Shown piece after piece: positions 1-7,980 of a DNA stretch of 64,000 nucleotides. Within the stretch, counting starts at the first letter, position 1. Every line of letters begins with the position of its first letter. A program made the translations under genes and the position numbers. This stretch comes from Poriferisodalis sp963663635 (GTDB lineage Bacteria; Actinomycetota; Acidimicrobiia; Acidimicrobiales; Poriferisodalaceae), in the NCBI GenBank assembly GCA_963663635.2, contig CAXXMY010000020.1:62001-126000 (forward strand), given 5' to 3'. Below the pieces are notes generated by a model. The model made no database searches. It was not told the DNA's origin and saw only the letters and a program-made list of their open reading frames with translations.

Positions 1-1
1 G

Positions 2-526
2 TTCTCGGGAGGCATGCGACAGCGTGTCATGATCGCTATCGCAGTGGCATGCAACCCCCAGCTAGTGATCGCCGATGAGCCAACCACGGCACTCGACGTG
101 ACGGTCCAGGCCCAGATCGTGGAGCTTATGCACGACCTACGTGACGAGCTCGGGCTGGCCTTGATCTGGATCACCCACGACCTCGGCGTGGTTGCCGGTT
201 TGGCCGACCGGGTAGCAGTCATGTATGCCGGCAAGCTCGTAGAGATCTCCGATGTGGGCAGCCTGTACATGCGGCCACTACACCCGTACACCATCGGGCT
301 CCTAGACGCTCTGCCCAAGATGGGCGACCGAGCCGGCCGGTTGACCAGCATCCCCGGTCTGCCGCCCGATCTCGCTGAAGAGCCGACTCGTTGCCCGTTC
401 GCGGATCGCTGCCCCCATGTGTTCGACCGCTGCAGAAGCGAGGTGCCGGCACTGATCGAGCCGGTCCATGGCCGACACGTCGCGTGCTTCTACGACATCG
501 AGGCGGGGACGCCACGGCATGGCTAG
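2..526 (+). CDS. Peptide/nickel-type ABC importer ATPase (OppD/DppD-like), 3' part only
   Basis: The reading frame enters from outside the window. It begins in the ABC signature (FSGGMRQRV), continues into Walker B (LVIADEP), the D-loop (TALD) and the switch histidine (THD), and ends in the oligopeptide/dipeptide C-terminal domain with LHPYT and the Cys-containing CPFADRCP segment typical of OppD/DppD. The protein would be a cytoplasmic ATPase subunit powering uptake of peptides, nickel or a related solute; the substrate cannot be read from an ATPase. Its stop codon overlaps the start of the next ATPase gene, so the two are translationally coupled, as usual for D/F pairs. Walker A lies upstream of the window. 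Confidence 0.95.
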   Translation, partial: FSGGMRQRVMIAIAVACNPQLVIADEPTTALDVTVQAQIVELMHDLRDELGLALIWITHDLGVVAGLADRVAVMYAGKLVEISDVGSLYMRPLHPYTIGLLDALPKMGDRAGRLTSIPGLPPDLAEEPTRCPFADRCPHVFDRCRSEVPALIEPVHGRHVACFYDIEAGTPRHG

Positions 527-1682
527 GCGCGGCTCGGCTGAGGTGGACCGGCCCGTCGCCAAGACGGCGGCGCCAGCCACGGCCAGGGACTCTACTGAGC
601 CCGTGCTCAGGGTCGTGAACATGCGAAAGTACTTCCCGGGAAAGTCGAGCGACAAGCCGCTAAAGGCGGTCGATGGCGTGAGCTTCGAGCTCTTCGCCGG
701 CGAGACGCTCGGGCTGGTCGGCGAGAGCGGGTGCGGCAAGTCCACCACCGCACGGGCCGTGCTCCAGCTCCACCGCCCTTCTTCCGGGCAGGTCTGGCTG
801 GACGACATCGAGCTAACGAGCCTCGGCGAAAAGGAGCTGCGCAAGCTCCGACCGCGGATGCAGATGATCTTCCAGGACTCGTATGCGTCGCTCAATCCCC
901 GGCATACTGTCGGCCGAATCATCGGCGAGTCGATGAGGGTCCACACGGAGATGACAACGCAACAGGTCAACGACCGGGTGGTTGAGCTTCTCGACTTGGT
1001 CGGCCTGCGTACTGCCCACCGCACCCGCTACCCCCACGAGTTCTCCGGTGGTCAGCGCCAGCGCATCAACATCGCCCGGGCGCTCGGCCTCAGCCCCGAC
1101 CTGATCGTATGCGACGAGCCCATCTCCGCGCTCGATGTGTCGATCCAGGCGCAGACGATCAACCTCTTCGCTGATCTTCAAGACGAGTTCGGAGTCGCCT
1201 ACCTGTTCGTGGCCCACGACCTCTCGATGGTGGAGCACATCTCCGACCGAGTCGCGGTGATGTATCTCGGACACATCGTCGAACTCGCCCAGACTGAGAC
1301 TCTGTTCGAGGCGACGCTTCACCCGTACACGCAGGCCTTGCTGTCGGCAGTTCCGATACCAGATCCCGTGGCCGAGGCCAGTCGGACCCGTGTTTCTCTC
1401 GTCGGAGAGGTTCCGAGTCCTGCGGCACCACCACCCGGTTGTGTGTTCTCGACCCGGTGCCCTTTGGTTGTCGACCGCTGTCGTGCTGAGGTGCCCGAGT
1501 TGCGTGAGATCACACCCAACCACTGGGTTGCGTGTCATCTCGCTGATGGGAAAGGTTCGTCGATCGTCGGCGAGCCTCGAGGAAGATTGGCGGGTCACGA
1601 CGGCGACCTCACCGCGTCGCCCACAGCCCAGAGCCATCACCTGACCCTTCCTGCGCAGTCCACTTTCCCGACGGATCCCTGA
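519..1682 (+). CDS. Peptide/nickel-type ABC importer ATPase (OppF/DppF-like)
   Basis: Complete second ATPase of the importer. Visible in order: Walker A GESGCGKST near residue 70, Q-loop (MIFQDSYASLNP), signature FSGGQRQRI, Walker B LIVCDEP, switch His (AHD), then the oligopeptide-transporter C-terminal domain with LHPYTQALL and CVFSTRCP. I prefer ATG 519 because it overlaps the upstream stop (ATGGCTAG) with a purine-rich stretch just before it; an in-frame ATG at 468 would add 17 residues inside the upstream gene. The tail after about residue 340 is low-complexity and not conserved. The stop overlaps the next ATG by one base (TGATG). Permeases and the binding protein must lie upstream. Substrate unknown. 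Confidence 0.95.
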   Translation: MARRGSAEVDRPVAKTAAPATARDSTEPVLRVVNMRKYFPGKSSDKPLKAVDGVSFELFAGETLGLVGESGCGKSTTARAVLQLHRPSSGQVWLDDIELTSLGEKELRKLRPRMQMIFQDSYASLNPRHTVGRIIGESMRVHTEMTTQQVNDRVVELLDLVGLRTAHRTRYPHEFSGGQRQRINIARALGLSPDLIVCDEPISALDVSIQAQTINLFADLQDEFGVAYLFVAHDLSMVEHISDRVAVMYLGHIVELAQTETLFEATLHPYTQALLSAVPIPDPVAEASRTRVSLVGEVPSPAAPPPGCVFSTRCPLVVDRCRAEVPELREITPNHWVACHLADGKGSSIVGEPRGRLAGHDGDLTASPTAQSHHLTLPAQSTFPTDP

Positions 1683-2545
1683 TGAGGTTCGTGTCGTACA
1701 ACATCCAGTACTCAAAGCGCAAGGACGGTTGCTACGACCTCGAGAGGATCGCCGACGCGGTACGTAGCGCCGACGTGATCGCACTACAGGAAGTCGTACG
1801 CAATGTCGAGGCGCTTCCTGACAAGGATCAACCAGTCCGGTTAGGCGAGCTGCTCGCTCAGCATCACTGGGTATACGGACCCAATGTCGATCTTGACGCG
1901 AGCTCGAAGACTCCCGATGGGTCAGTCGAGCATCGTCGACTTCAGTTCGGCAATATGGTCCTTTCCCGCTGGCCGATCCTCTCGTGTCGGAACCTGCTCT
2001 TGCCGAGAGTACGGGTCATCAATGCCCACGGCGCACAGCATGGCGCGCTCGAAGCAATCATAGATGCTCCGTCTGGGCCTCTTCGGTGCTACTCAGTCCA
2101 TCTCGATTCTGTCAACTCCCGGCTACGGAGAACGACGATCGAGTATCTGCTGCCGCTCATGTTTGGGGTCCCCTTCACTGGGGCGTCGGTCACCGGAATC
2201 GAATGGATGGGCATCGGCGAGAGCCCTGCGCCAACCGAGTTCGTGGTGATGGGCGACTTCAACCTGACTCCAACGTCAACCGAGTATCCGCTCATCGTCG
2301 GCGAGGCTGACTACTACTCCGGCCATACTCTCGCCGGTGACCGGCTCGTGGACACGTGGACTGCGGCCGGAAACTCCCTCGACGAGGGAATCACCTGGTA
2401 CGACGAGAGTCGAGGATTCGAGGTCGGTTTGAGGCTCGACTACGGATTCGTGACGCCGGGCCTAGCATCAAGGGTCGAGTCAGCGTGGATCGACGTCGAC
2501 GCGGTCGGGTCGGACCACCAGCCAACGTGGTTCAAGCTCAACTAG
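1682..2545 (+). CDS. Endonuclease/exonuclease/phosphatase (EEP) family metal-dependent phosphoesterase
   Basis: 287 residues forming a complete EEP fold: SYNIQ at the start (metal/phosphate Asn), ALQEV around residue 38 (metal-binding Glu), MGDFN near 195 (catalytic Asp-Asn), and GSDHQPTW at the end (catalytic Asp-His). No signal peptide or membrane segment, so cytoplasmic. Family members cleave phosphodiesters of nucleic acids, sphingomyelin or inositol phosphates; the substrate cannot be told here. It starts at ATG 1682 with a one-base overlap with the ABC ATPase stop, so it is co-translated with the importer. This may mean that it processes the imported solute, for example a phosphodiester (inference). 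A group II intron lies 11 bp after the stop. Confidence 0.85.
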   Translation: MRFVSYNIQYSKRKDGCYDLERIADAVRSADVIALQEVVRNVEALPDKDQPVRLGELLAQHHWVYGPNVDLDASSKTPDGSVEHRRLQFGNMVLSRWPILSCRNLLLPRVRVINAHGAQHGALEAIIDAPSGPLRCYSVHLDSVNSRLRRTTIEYLLPLMFGVPFTGASVTGIEWMGIGESPAPTEFVVMGDFNLTPTSTEYPLIVGEADYYSGHTLAGDRLVDTWTAAGNSLDEGITWYDESRGFEVGLRLDYGFVTPGLASRVESAWIDVDAVGSDHQPTWFKLN

Positions 2546-2594
2546 GTCTGTCCCTGGTGAGTGGCGGGAGGGAACCTCCCCCTCCCGCTCTCTT

Positions 2595-2629
2595 AGAACC
2601 GTACGTGACAGTCTCCCGTCATACGGCTC
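2595..2629 (-). ncRNA. Group II intron domain V hairpin
   Basis: On the minus strand this 35-nt segment begins GAGCCGTATG, has a GGGA bulge/loop region and closes with CGTACGGTTCT, the near-invariant catalytic domain V fold of bacterial group II introns. The following about 40 nt (2557-2594) form the GGGAGG/CCTCCC stem expected of domain VI with the branch-point A. This is the strongest RNA evidence for the intron call. Confidence 0.85.
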
Positions 2630-3966
2630 CCACAGTTCGGCGTTGGGTTGAAGCGAGGAGGTGCCAGTGGGCGAAGAGTTGTGGCTCGCGCTGACGGGCA
2701 GCGTCGAGCCATCTCCATGCTTTGGTGGGTTGGCCTCGCAATCGTTTGAACTTCTGCATCGCCCATCGGACAATATGTTCGTCGATGCGCGCTGCGATGG
2801 AATATAACTCGGAGCGGTAGAAGGCCCCGTAGTAGTTGAACCAGCCTCGGATCCGGGCGTTGATGGCCCGGGCGAGTCCGGCGAGGTCCGTTGCACTGCG
2901 ACGGTTGAGGTGCCAGTCCCTGATCTGTTTGCCGATCGCCTGCTTCGCCTTGGGGCTCATGGCTGGTGAGAAGCTCACGAAGAAGCCTCGTCGGCCACGG
3001 GCCAGGCGACCCCGGAAGGTGTAGCCGAGAAAGTCGAAGCTGGTGTGCTCCGCCTCGTCACGGCGGTTCGTGTCTTTGCAGTACACGATCTTCGTCTTGT
3101 CGGGATGCAGCTCAAGGCCCAGGGACCCGAGCCGCTCGACGAGGCCGGCCCACAGTTGTCGGGCCTGTTGCTCGGTGTCGCAGTGGATGACCACATCATC
3201 CGCGTAACGCTCGAACGGACAGCGGGAGTGTTCCCGGTCCATCCATCTTGTCGAACGCATAGTGCATGAAGAGGTTCGCGAGCAGCGGCGAGATCGGAGA
3301 TCCTTGTGGGGTTCCCCTCTCTCGCGGCGCGGTGGTTCCGTCTGTCATCGTCATGGGGGCTTTGAGCCACCGTTCGATGTAGAGCAGCACCCAACGCTCG
3401 TCGGTGTGGTGAGCGACCGCCTTCATGAGCAGATCATGGCGAACGCTGTCGAAGAAGGCCCGGACATCGAGATCGAGCACCCAGTCCTTGTTCCAACAAC
3501 GCTTGCGAGCCACGGCCAACGCGTCGTGGGCACTTCGCCCAGGCCGGTATCCGTAGCTGTCGGGATGGAAGATCGGCTCAAGCTTCTCTTCCAGCAGCAT
3601 CGCTGCCGCGGTCTGAGCCACCCGGTCTGCCACACTCGGCACACCGAGAACCCTGACCTCGGCCCCATGATCCTTCGGTATCTCAACCGCTCGCACCGGC
3701 CCCGGGAAATAGCTCCCCGAGGACATCCGATTCCACAGCTTGTAGAGGTTGTCCACCTCGTCGGCCGCGAAATCGTCGATGCTCACAGCGTCCACGCCCG
3801 GCGCTCCACTGTTCGCTCGGACCTTCTTCCACGCCTCGAACACGAGACGCTTTCGAATTTCAAACGACTTCAACTTCTTCTGCTTCGGTCCATCTGTCGG
3901 TTCCTCCCCCGAAGGGTTGACCTCCAAACGACCGTGAACTGCCCGGCCCCTTCGCTCCGGCCCCAT
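2619..3966 (-). pseudogene. Group II intron reverse transcriptase/maturase, frameshifted
   Basis: The first frame (about 3966-3240) carries the finger/palm start: RLVFEAWKKVRANSGAPGVD, the RT2 region (VRVLGVPSVADRV), YGYRPGRSAHDAL, DLDVRAFFDSV and RGTPQGSPISPLLANLF. The second frame (about 3260-2619) resumes with the catalytic YADD, then LHPDKTKIVYCKD, FDFLGYTFRGR and the maturase X domain (RGWFNYYGAFYRSELY). Joining needs removal of one base: the codons after FDK read AAG-A-TGG, so one extra A (T at about 3249 on the plus strand) separates the frames just before YADD. All conserved motifs remain, so the lesion is recent or a sequencing error. The start codon is uncertain; no convincing ATG has a good ribosome site. 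Confidence 0.85.
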
Positions 3967-4561
3967 TACAGGGCCCTCACCGCTACTACGGGCCGGTCCG
4001 CCCCTGTGCCCCGCATCGGTACTCTCCCACTCGCAGTGTTCGCTGCTTGTGGTTCTCCCTCTCGCGGCCAAAAACCCTGGCCGTCTCTATCGGGGCGACA
4101 GGTTCTCCTGTTCCATGCCAGCGCCTGCGATGAGCTCACGCCACCTATACACCGGGCACCGCCGGGGCCACATACAGGCAGCTCCCCGACTGAGGGCCCA
4201 CCGTGGCGAGCCTTTGTCCCGGGACCACCCACAGATCCCAGTTTCGATGCCATCGTTGTTTCGTTTCGATGCGTCAGCAGTGGTTCACACATGTTCGTCT
4301 TCTCATCGCACACCTGCCCCGCTAACAGCGAGACGTCACCCGCAGCGCTCACCACCCCGGCTCTTGACCGACGCAGCCTGCGGTGGTTTGGGATCTCCGC
4401 CTGCACGGCGACCCCGGAGGACCTACCTCCATCACTGGCACAGCACGGATCGTGCCGACGATCTTCTACATCATCATCACTTCCCTTCAGGACACACGTG
4501 GGTGCCGGAAACTCGGCCGTGGTCGTTGACCTGCCGCGATGCGGGCCGATCCTGAGTCCTT

Positions 4562-5200
4562 GTGTACCGAATCTTGTACCGATTCCTGGCATCACTCACT
4601 CGGCTTACTGTGCGTTCGCGCCGCTCGAAGGACCTTGAGATCATCGTGTTGCGCCACCAACTCGCTGTGCTGCGTCGTCAGGTCGACCGGCCTGTGCTCA
4701 CCGACGCGGATCGGAGTTTGTTTGGGGCGATTGCGGCCGCGCTTCCGCGACCGAGCCGAGCCGGGTGGCTGGTCACCCCCGACACGCTGTTGGGCTGGCA
4801 CCGGCGCCGCATCGCCCGGCACAGGACCCAACCACAGCGACCGCCGGACCGGCCATCGACCTCAGCGGAGCTTCGCCAACTCATCATTGTCCTGGCCTCG
4901 GACAATCCCGCATGGGGTTACCGCCGCATCCACGGCGAACTCGCCGGGCACGGCCACCGCCTCGCTGCCTCCACCGTGTGGCAGATCCTCAACAACGCCG
5001 GAGTGGACCCCGCACCCACACGCTGCAGAGTCACCTGGTCGCGATTTCTGCACTCCCAGGCCGCGGTCGCCTGTGACTTCTTCACTGTGGACACCGCGCT
5101 GCTCCGGCGCTGCGACGTGTTGTTCTTCATCGACGTCCCCACCCGCCGCGTGTTCTTCGCCGGGGTCACCGCCAACCCCACCGCAGCCTGGGCCACCTGT
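4562..5200 (+). pseudogene. Integrase-core transposase-like protein, truncated at the C-terminus
   Basis: The start (MYRILYRFLASLTRL) and the segment LEIIVLRHQLAVLRRQ are typical of a widespread actinobacterial rve-type transposase. It continues through a helix-turn-helix region (WGYRRIHGELAGHGH, ASTVWQILNNAGVDPAP) into the first catalytic Asp (ACDFFTVDT) and VLFFIDVPTRRVFFAGVTANPT. Homology stops near 5200, where sequence identical to the end of an IS3 type D element begins, so the rest of the catalytic core (second Asp, Glu) is missing. The open frame runs on to 5638 only by chance through the inserted DNA. Confidence 0.75.
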
Positions 5201-5660
5201 GTTGCGGTTGACTTCGTGTCCGCTCTTGGGGGTTTTTTCGGCCAGCATGGGAGGGTTCTCGGCCGAGCGTTGAGGAGTTCTGTTGAGTCTCGAGTCTGGT
5301 GTGAAGAGGAAGCGGTTCTTGGCGCCGCAGGAGAAGTACGAGATCTGGATGCAGCTCGTGCGTGGGGAGACCACGGTGAGCGAGGCGGCGGATCGGGCGC
5401 GTGTGGACCGGTCGACGGTAGCGAAGCTGCGCGGGGTGGCGCGGCAGGGCGCGCTCGATGCGCTGGCGCGGTCGCGTCCGGGCCGGCGGGACAAGCAGCG
5501 AGACGTGGAGCTGGAGGCGGCCCAGGCCCAGGTCGAGCGTCTGCGCACAGCGTTGGCCGAGATGGCGGTGAGGTTGACGTTGGCGGAGGGAAAAGAGCCT
5601 TGGGGCTGAGCCTGAATCCACCGATTGGCCTTTGGTGAGCGTGGGGTTCGCGGGTCGGTG
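5201..5660 (+). mobile_element. IS3 type D, truncated copy (left end and OrfA only)
   Basis: The terminal sequence (TTGCGGTTG, then TGTCCGCTCTTGGG and GGCCAGCATG) matches, in the same relative position, the outer end of the complete IS3 type D element at 32516-34005. The copy keeps OrfA but loses similarity a few bases after the OrfA stop at 5609. OrfB is absent. The remaining bases to 5660 are unassigned. Confidence 0.7.
5301..5609 (+). CDS. IS3 family transposase OrfA (type D, orphan)
   Basis: About 103 residues. It begins MKRKRFLAPQEKYEIW, contains a helix-turn-helix (GETTVSEAADRARVDRSTVAKLR), and ends in a coiled coil (LEAAQAQVERLRTALAEMAVRLTL). It is closely related to OrfA of the intact copy at 33612-33953. 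The GGGAAAAGAGC segment near the stop corresponds to the likely -1 frameshift site used to make OrfAB in the intact element, but OrfB is missing here, so this OrfA cannot yield a transposase. A TTG at 5283 is an alternative start. Confidence 0.7.
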   Translation: MKRKRFLAPQEKYEIWMQLVRGETTVSEAADRARVDRSTVAKLRGVARQGALDALARSRPGRRDKQRDVELEAAQAQVERLRTALAEMAVRLTLAEGKEPWG

Positions 5661-5693
5661 GCGGTGAATCGCCCTGGGACGTTCCTATAGATG

Positions 5694-6758
5694 TCAAGTG
5701 CGGGTTGTGAGGGTGGCGAGGTCGCCTCGGAGGGTGCGGTAGAGCTCTCGGGCGACGAAGCGTTTGAGGCAGCGGATGGCTTCTTTTTTGGTCTTGCCTT
5801 GGGCCAGGCGGCGATCCATGTAGCTGCGGGTTCGTTCGCAGTAGCGGAGCCGGACGATGACGATCATGTGCAGGGCGCGGTTGGCTGAGCGGTTGCCTGC
5901 GAAGTTGAGCCGGTGACGCTGGGTGCGCCCGCTCGACGCGGGGACCGGCGCGGCTGCGCACAGGTGAGCGAAGGACGCCTCAGAGCTGAGCCGGTCGATG
6001 TTGTGGCCCGCGGCGACGAGCAGGGTCGCGGTGTGGTGAGTGCCGCACCCGAGCCGTGACAGGGTTGTGGGTGCTGCGGTGGCGACGAGCCGGTCGAGCC
6101 GGCGTCCGAGCTCGTCGGCCTCGGCGCCGAGTTGGGCGACGCGGCGCCCGAGGCTGCGCAGTGCTGGGTTGGCGGCCTGGGCGGGATCGGCGAGGCGGTC
6201 CGTGTCGGGCCGCAACCGAGCGCACACGGCGGCGGTGCCCTCGAGGGTCCGGCGGGTGTCGAGCTGCTCGCCCGACGCGGCGGGAGCGGTGACGAGCAGG
6301 TCGCCGATCTGACACAACGCGGCGGCGCGGGCCTTGACGGCGCTGTTGCGGGTCACGCTGAGCTGGCGGATCGCCTCGACGATGCCGGTGGTGTCGGTGG
6401 CGGCTGCGGTCGCTTCGCCCGAGAGCACCTTGCGCGCAGCGGCCTCGGCGTCGATGGTGTCGTTCTTGGCGCGACGCGAGCGCAGATGCGGGTGCGGCTG
6501 GTTGACCTCGATCACTCGGCAGCCCTGATCGATCAGCGCCCGTGTCAGAGCCGCACCGAACGACCCGGTGGACTCCACACCGACCGTGGTGATAGGGCCG
6601 AACGACGCGAGCCATGTGTGGGTCAAGCGGTAGCCGGCACGGGTCGCAGGGAACGACTCTGTGCCCAGTACTCGCCCGAGCGGGTCGAGCGCGGCGGCGA
6701 CACCGAAGTCGGTGTGGCAGTCAATTCCGCCGATCACCGCCTGTTGTGGGTCTGGCAT
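5694..6758 (-). CDS. IS110 family transposase (type A, copy 1)
   Basis: 354 residues from MPDPQQ. The N-terminal RuvC-like DEDD domain shows GGIDCHTDF (first Asp), VGVESTGSFG (Glu) and KNDTIDAEAAAR (two Asp). A central helical segment follows, then the C-terminal Tnp domain with the serine nucleophile region (PVPASSGRTQRHRLNFAGNRSANRAL). Such enzymes insert circular IS110 DNA at sites chosen by an element-encoded bridge RNA (established for IS621/IS110). I chose MPDPQQ because all three copies share this start at the same distance from the left end; the frame extends upstream to 6932 through non-coding left-end sequence. Confidence 0.92.
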   Translation of the reverse strand: MPDPQQAVIGGIDCHTDFGVAAALDPLGRVLGTESFPATRAGYRLTHTWLASFGPITTVGVESTGSFGAALTRALIDQGCRVIEVNQPHPHLRSRRAKNDTIDAEAAARKVLSGEATAAATDTTGIVEAIRQLSVTRNSAVKARAAALCQIGDLLVTAPAASGEQLDTRRTLEGTAAVCARLRPDTDRLADPAQAANPALRSLGRRVAQLGAEADELGRRLDRLVATAAPTTLSRLGCGTHHTATLLVAAGHNIDRLSSEASFAHLCAAAPVPASSGRTQRHRLNFAGNRSANRALHMIVIVRLRYCERTRSYMDRRLAQGKTKKEAIRCLKRFVARELYRTLRGDLATLTTRT

Positions 6759-6999
6759 GCTGTTGTCGGTCATCTCGGAGCGGCTGTGCCGGGACGGGAC
6801 GGACATAACAGTGATGAGGCATCTGTGGGCACAGGTTCCTGTGAGGTCACGTCGCTCGTTGCGGACCGGCCGCAGCTGACAAGTCCGAGAAGCAGGCCGG
6901 CGACGTCGACGAGTCCCAGGCAAGGCACCCACAACGCGCAGGGCCAGTTAGTTGGCAAGTCAGATATCACCGGCCCACTCCCCGCGCACATCTTCACTG
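6759..6999 (-). ncRNA. Candidate bridge RNA region of IS110 type A, copy 1
   Basis: Non-coding left end between the element boundary and the transposase gene, nearly identical in all type A copies. In IS110-group elements this position encodes the guide (bridge) RNA. The assignment rests on position and conservation only. Confidence 0.45.
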
Positions 7000-7039
7000 T
7001 TTGTTGGAGGCTCCTGATGTTGGATACGAGGATGGAGTC

Positions 7040-7357
7040 ATGCCACATGAGATGTCGCCTGGGAAGCCGACGACGCGTCGGTACAGCGAGGCGGAGTCCG
7101 AGCGTGCTGTGCGTGCGGTGCGTCAGCTGCGCACCGAGCTGGGCGCCGATCACGGGACGGCGGGGCGGGTCGCGGCCCAGCTGGGGATCGGGGTGGAGTC
7201 GCTGCGGTCGTGGGTGCGCCAGGCCGAGGTCGATGCTGGGGTGCGCCCTGGTGTGAACAGCGAGCAGGCTGAGCGGATCAAGGCGTTGGAGGCCGAGGTC
7301 CGGGAGCTGCGTCGGGCGAACGAGATCTTGCGCAAGGCGTCGGCTTTCTTCGCGTAA
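7040..7357 (+). CDS. IS3 family transposase OrfA (type C)
   Basis: 105 residues from ATG 7040 (MPHEMSPGKPTTRRYSEAES). It has a helix-turn-helix (HGTAGRVAAQLGIGVESLRSWV) and a leucine-rich coiled coil ending in LRRANEILRKASAFFA, the classic end of IS3-type OrfA. The gene stops 21 bp before the first OrfB frame, so any OrfAB fusion would need frameshifting upstream. An in-frame TTG at 7001 lies in the terminal repeat and is unlikely. It is the only intact gene of this IS3 copy. Confidence 0.85.
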   Translation: MPHEMSPGKPTTRRYSEAESERAVRAVRQLRTELGADHGTAGRVAAQLGIGVESLRSWVRQAEVDAGVRPGVNSEQAERIKALEAEVRELRRANEILRKASAFFA

Positions 7358-7980
7358 GGGGCTCGACCGCCCACTGAGGTGACGGTGTCGTTCGTCGACG
7401 CCCATCGTGGCGAGCTCGGGGTCGAGCCCATCTGCACTGCGCTGGGGGTGGCCCCGAGCACGTACTACGCGGCCAAGCACCGCCAACGGCTGCGGTCTGC
7501 GCGGGCGGTCTCGGACGCGGTGTGGATGCCGGTCTTGTTGGCGTTGTGGGTCGCGAACCGCAAGGTCTGCGGGGCACGCAAGCTGAGCAAGGCCGCCCGA
7601 CGCGCCGGTCACGAGATCGGCCGGGACCAGGTCGCCCGGCTGATGCGCCAGCTGGGCGTACGCGGCGTCAGCCGGCGGCGCAAGATGTCCGCCACCCGCC
7701 GCGATCCTGACGCGGTTCGCGCTCCCGACCTGGTCAACCGCGACTTCACCGCGGATCGGCCCGACGCGTTGTGGGTGACCGATCCGGCCTATGTCGCGAC
7801 CCGGGCAGGGATGGCCTATGTGTGTCGTCGTGGACGCGTTCTCCCGCCGCATCGTGGGCTGGCGCGTCGCTTCGCACATGCGCACCGAGACGGTCCTCGA
7901 CGCATTGGAGATGGCCCGCCGCTCACGCGGCAACCGCCGCCTGGTCGGGCTCGTGGCACACTCCGACGCCGGATCGCAAG

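Larger units (their letters stand above)
2557..4313 (-). mobile_element. Group II intron with encoded maturase
   Basis: The element reads on the minus strand. Evidence: a clear domain V hairpin near the 3' end (2595-2629), a GC-rich domain VI stem between it and an AC 3' terminus near 2557, a GTGTG at 4309-4313 matching the GUGYG 5' splice consensus, about 350 nt of structured non-coding RNA (4313-3967) with a run close to the conserved actinobacterial intron core, and a reverse transcriptase/maturase ORF in domain IV. Ends are inferred from consensus, plus or minus a few bases. It sits 11 bp after the EEP gene stop. The maturase frame is broken, so the copy is probably not autonomous. The 248 bp between its 5' end and the next gene (4314-4561) holds nothing I recognise. 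Confidence 0.8.
5677..6999 (-). mobile_element. IS110 type A, copy 1
   Basis: About 1.32 kb. On the minus strand it begins CAGTGAAGATG at 6999, has about 240 nt without coding potential, then the transposase gene, then a very short right end (TGACATCTATAGGAACGTCC). The same arrangement occurs at 11605-12930 and 30620-31944. No terminal inverted repeat and no target duplication are visible, as known for IS110. Its left end directly abuts the terminal repeat of the IS3 type C element (from 7003). Confidence 0.9.

Noticed and set aside
3966..4595. Open frames on both strands upstream of the intron maturase
   Set aside because: Most of the region has the structured-RNA character of group II intron domains I-III; the frames resemble nothing.
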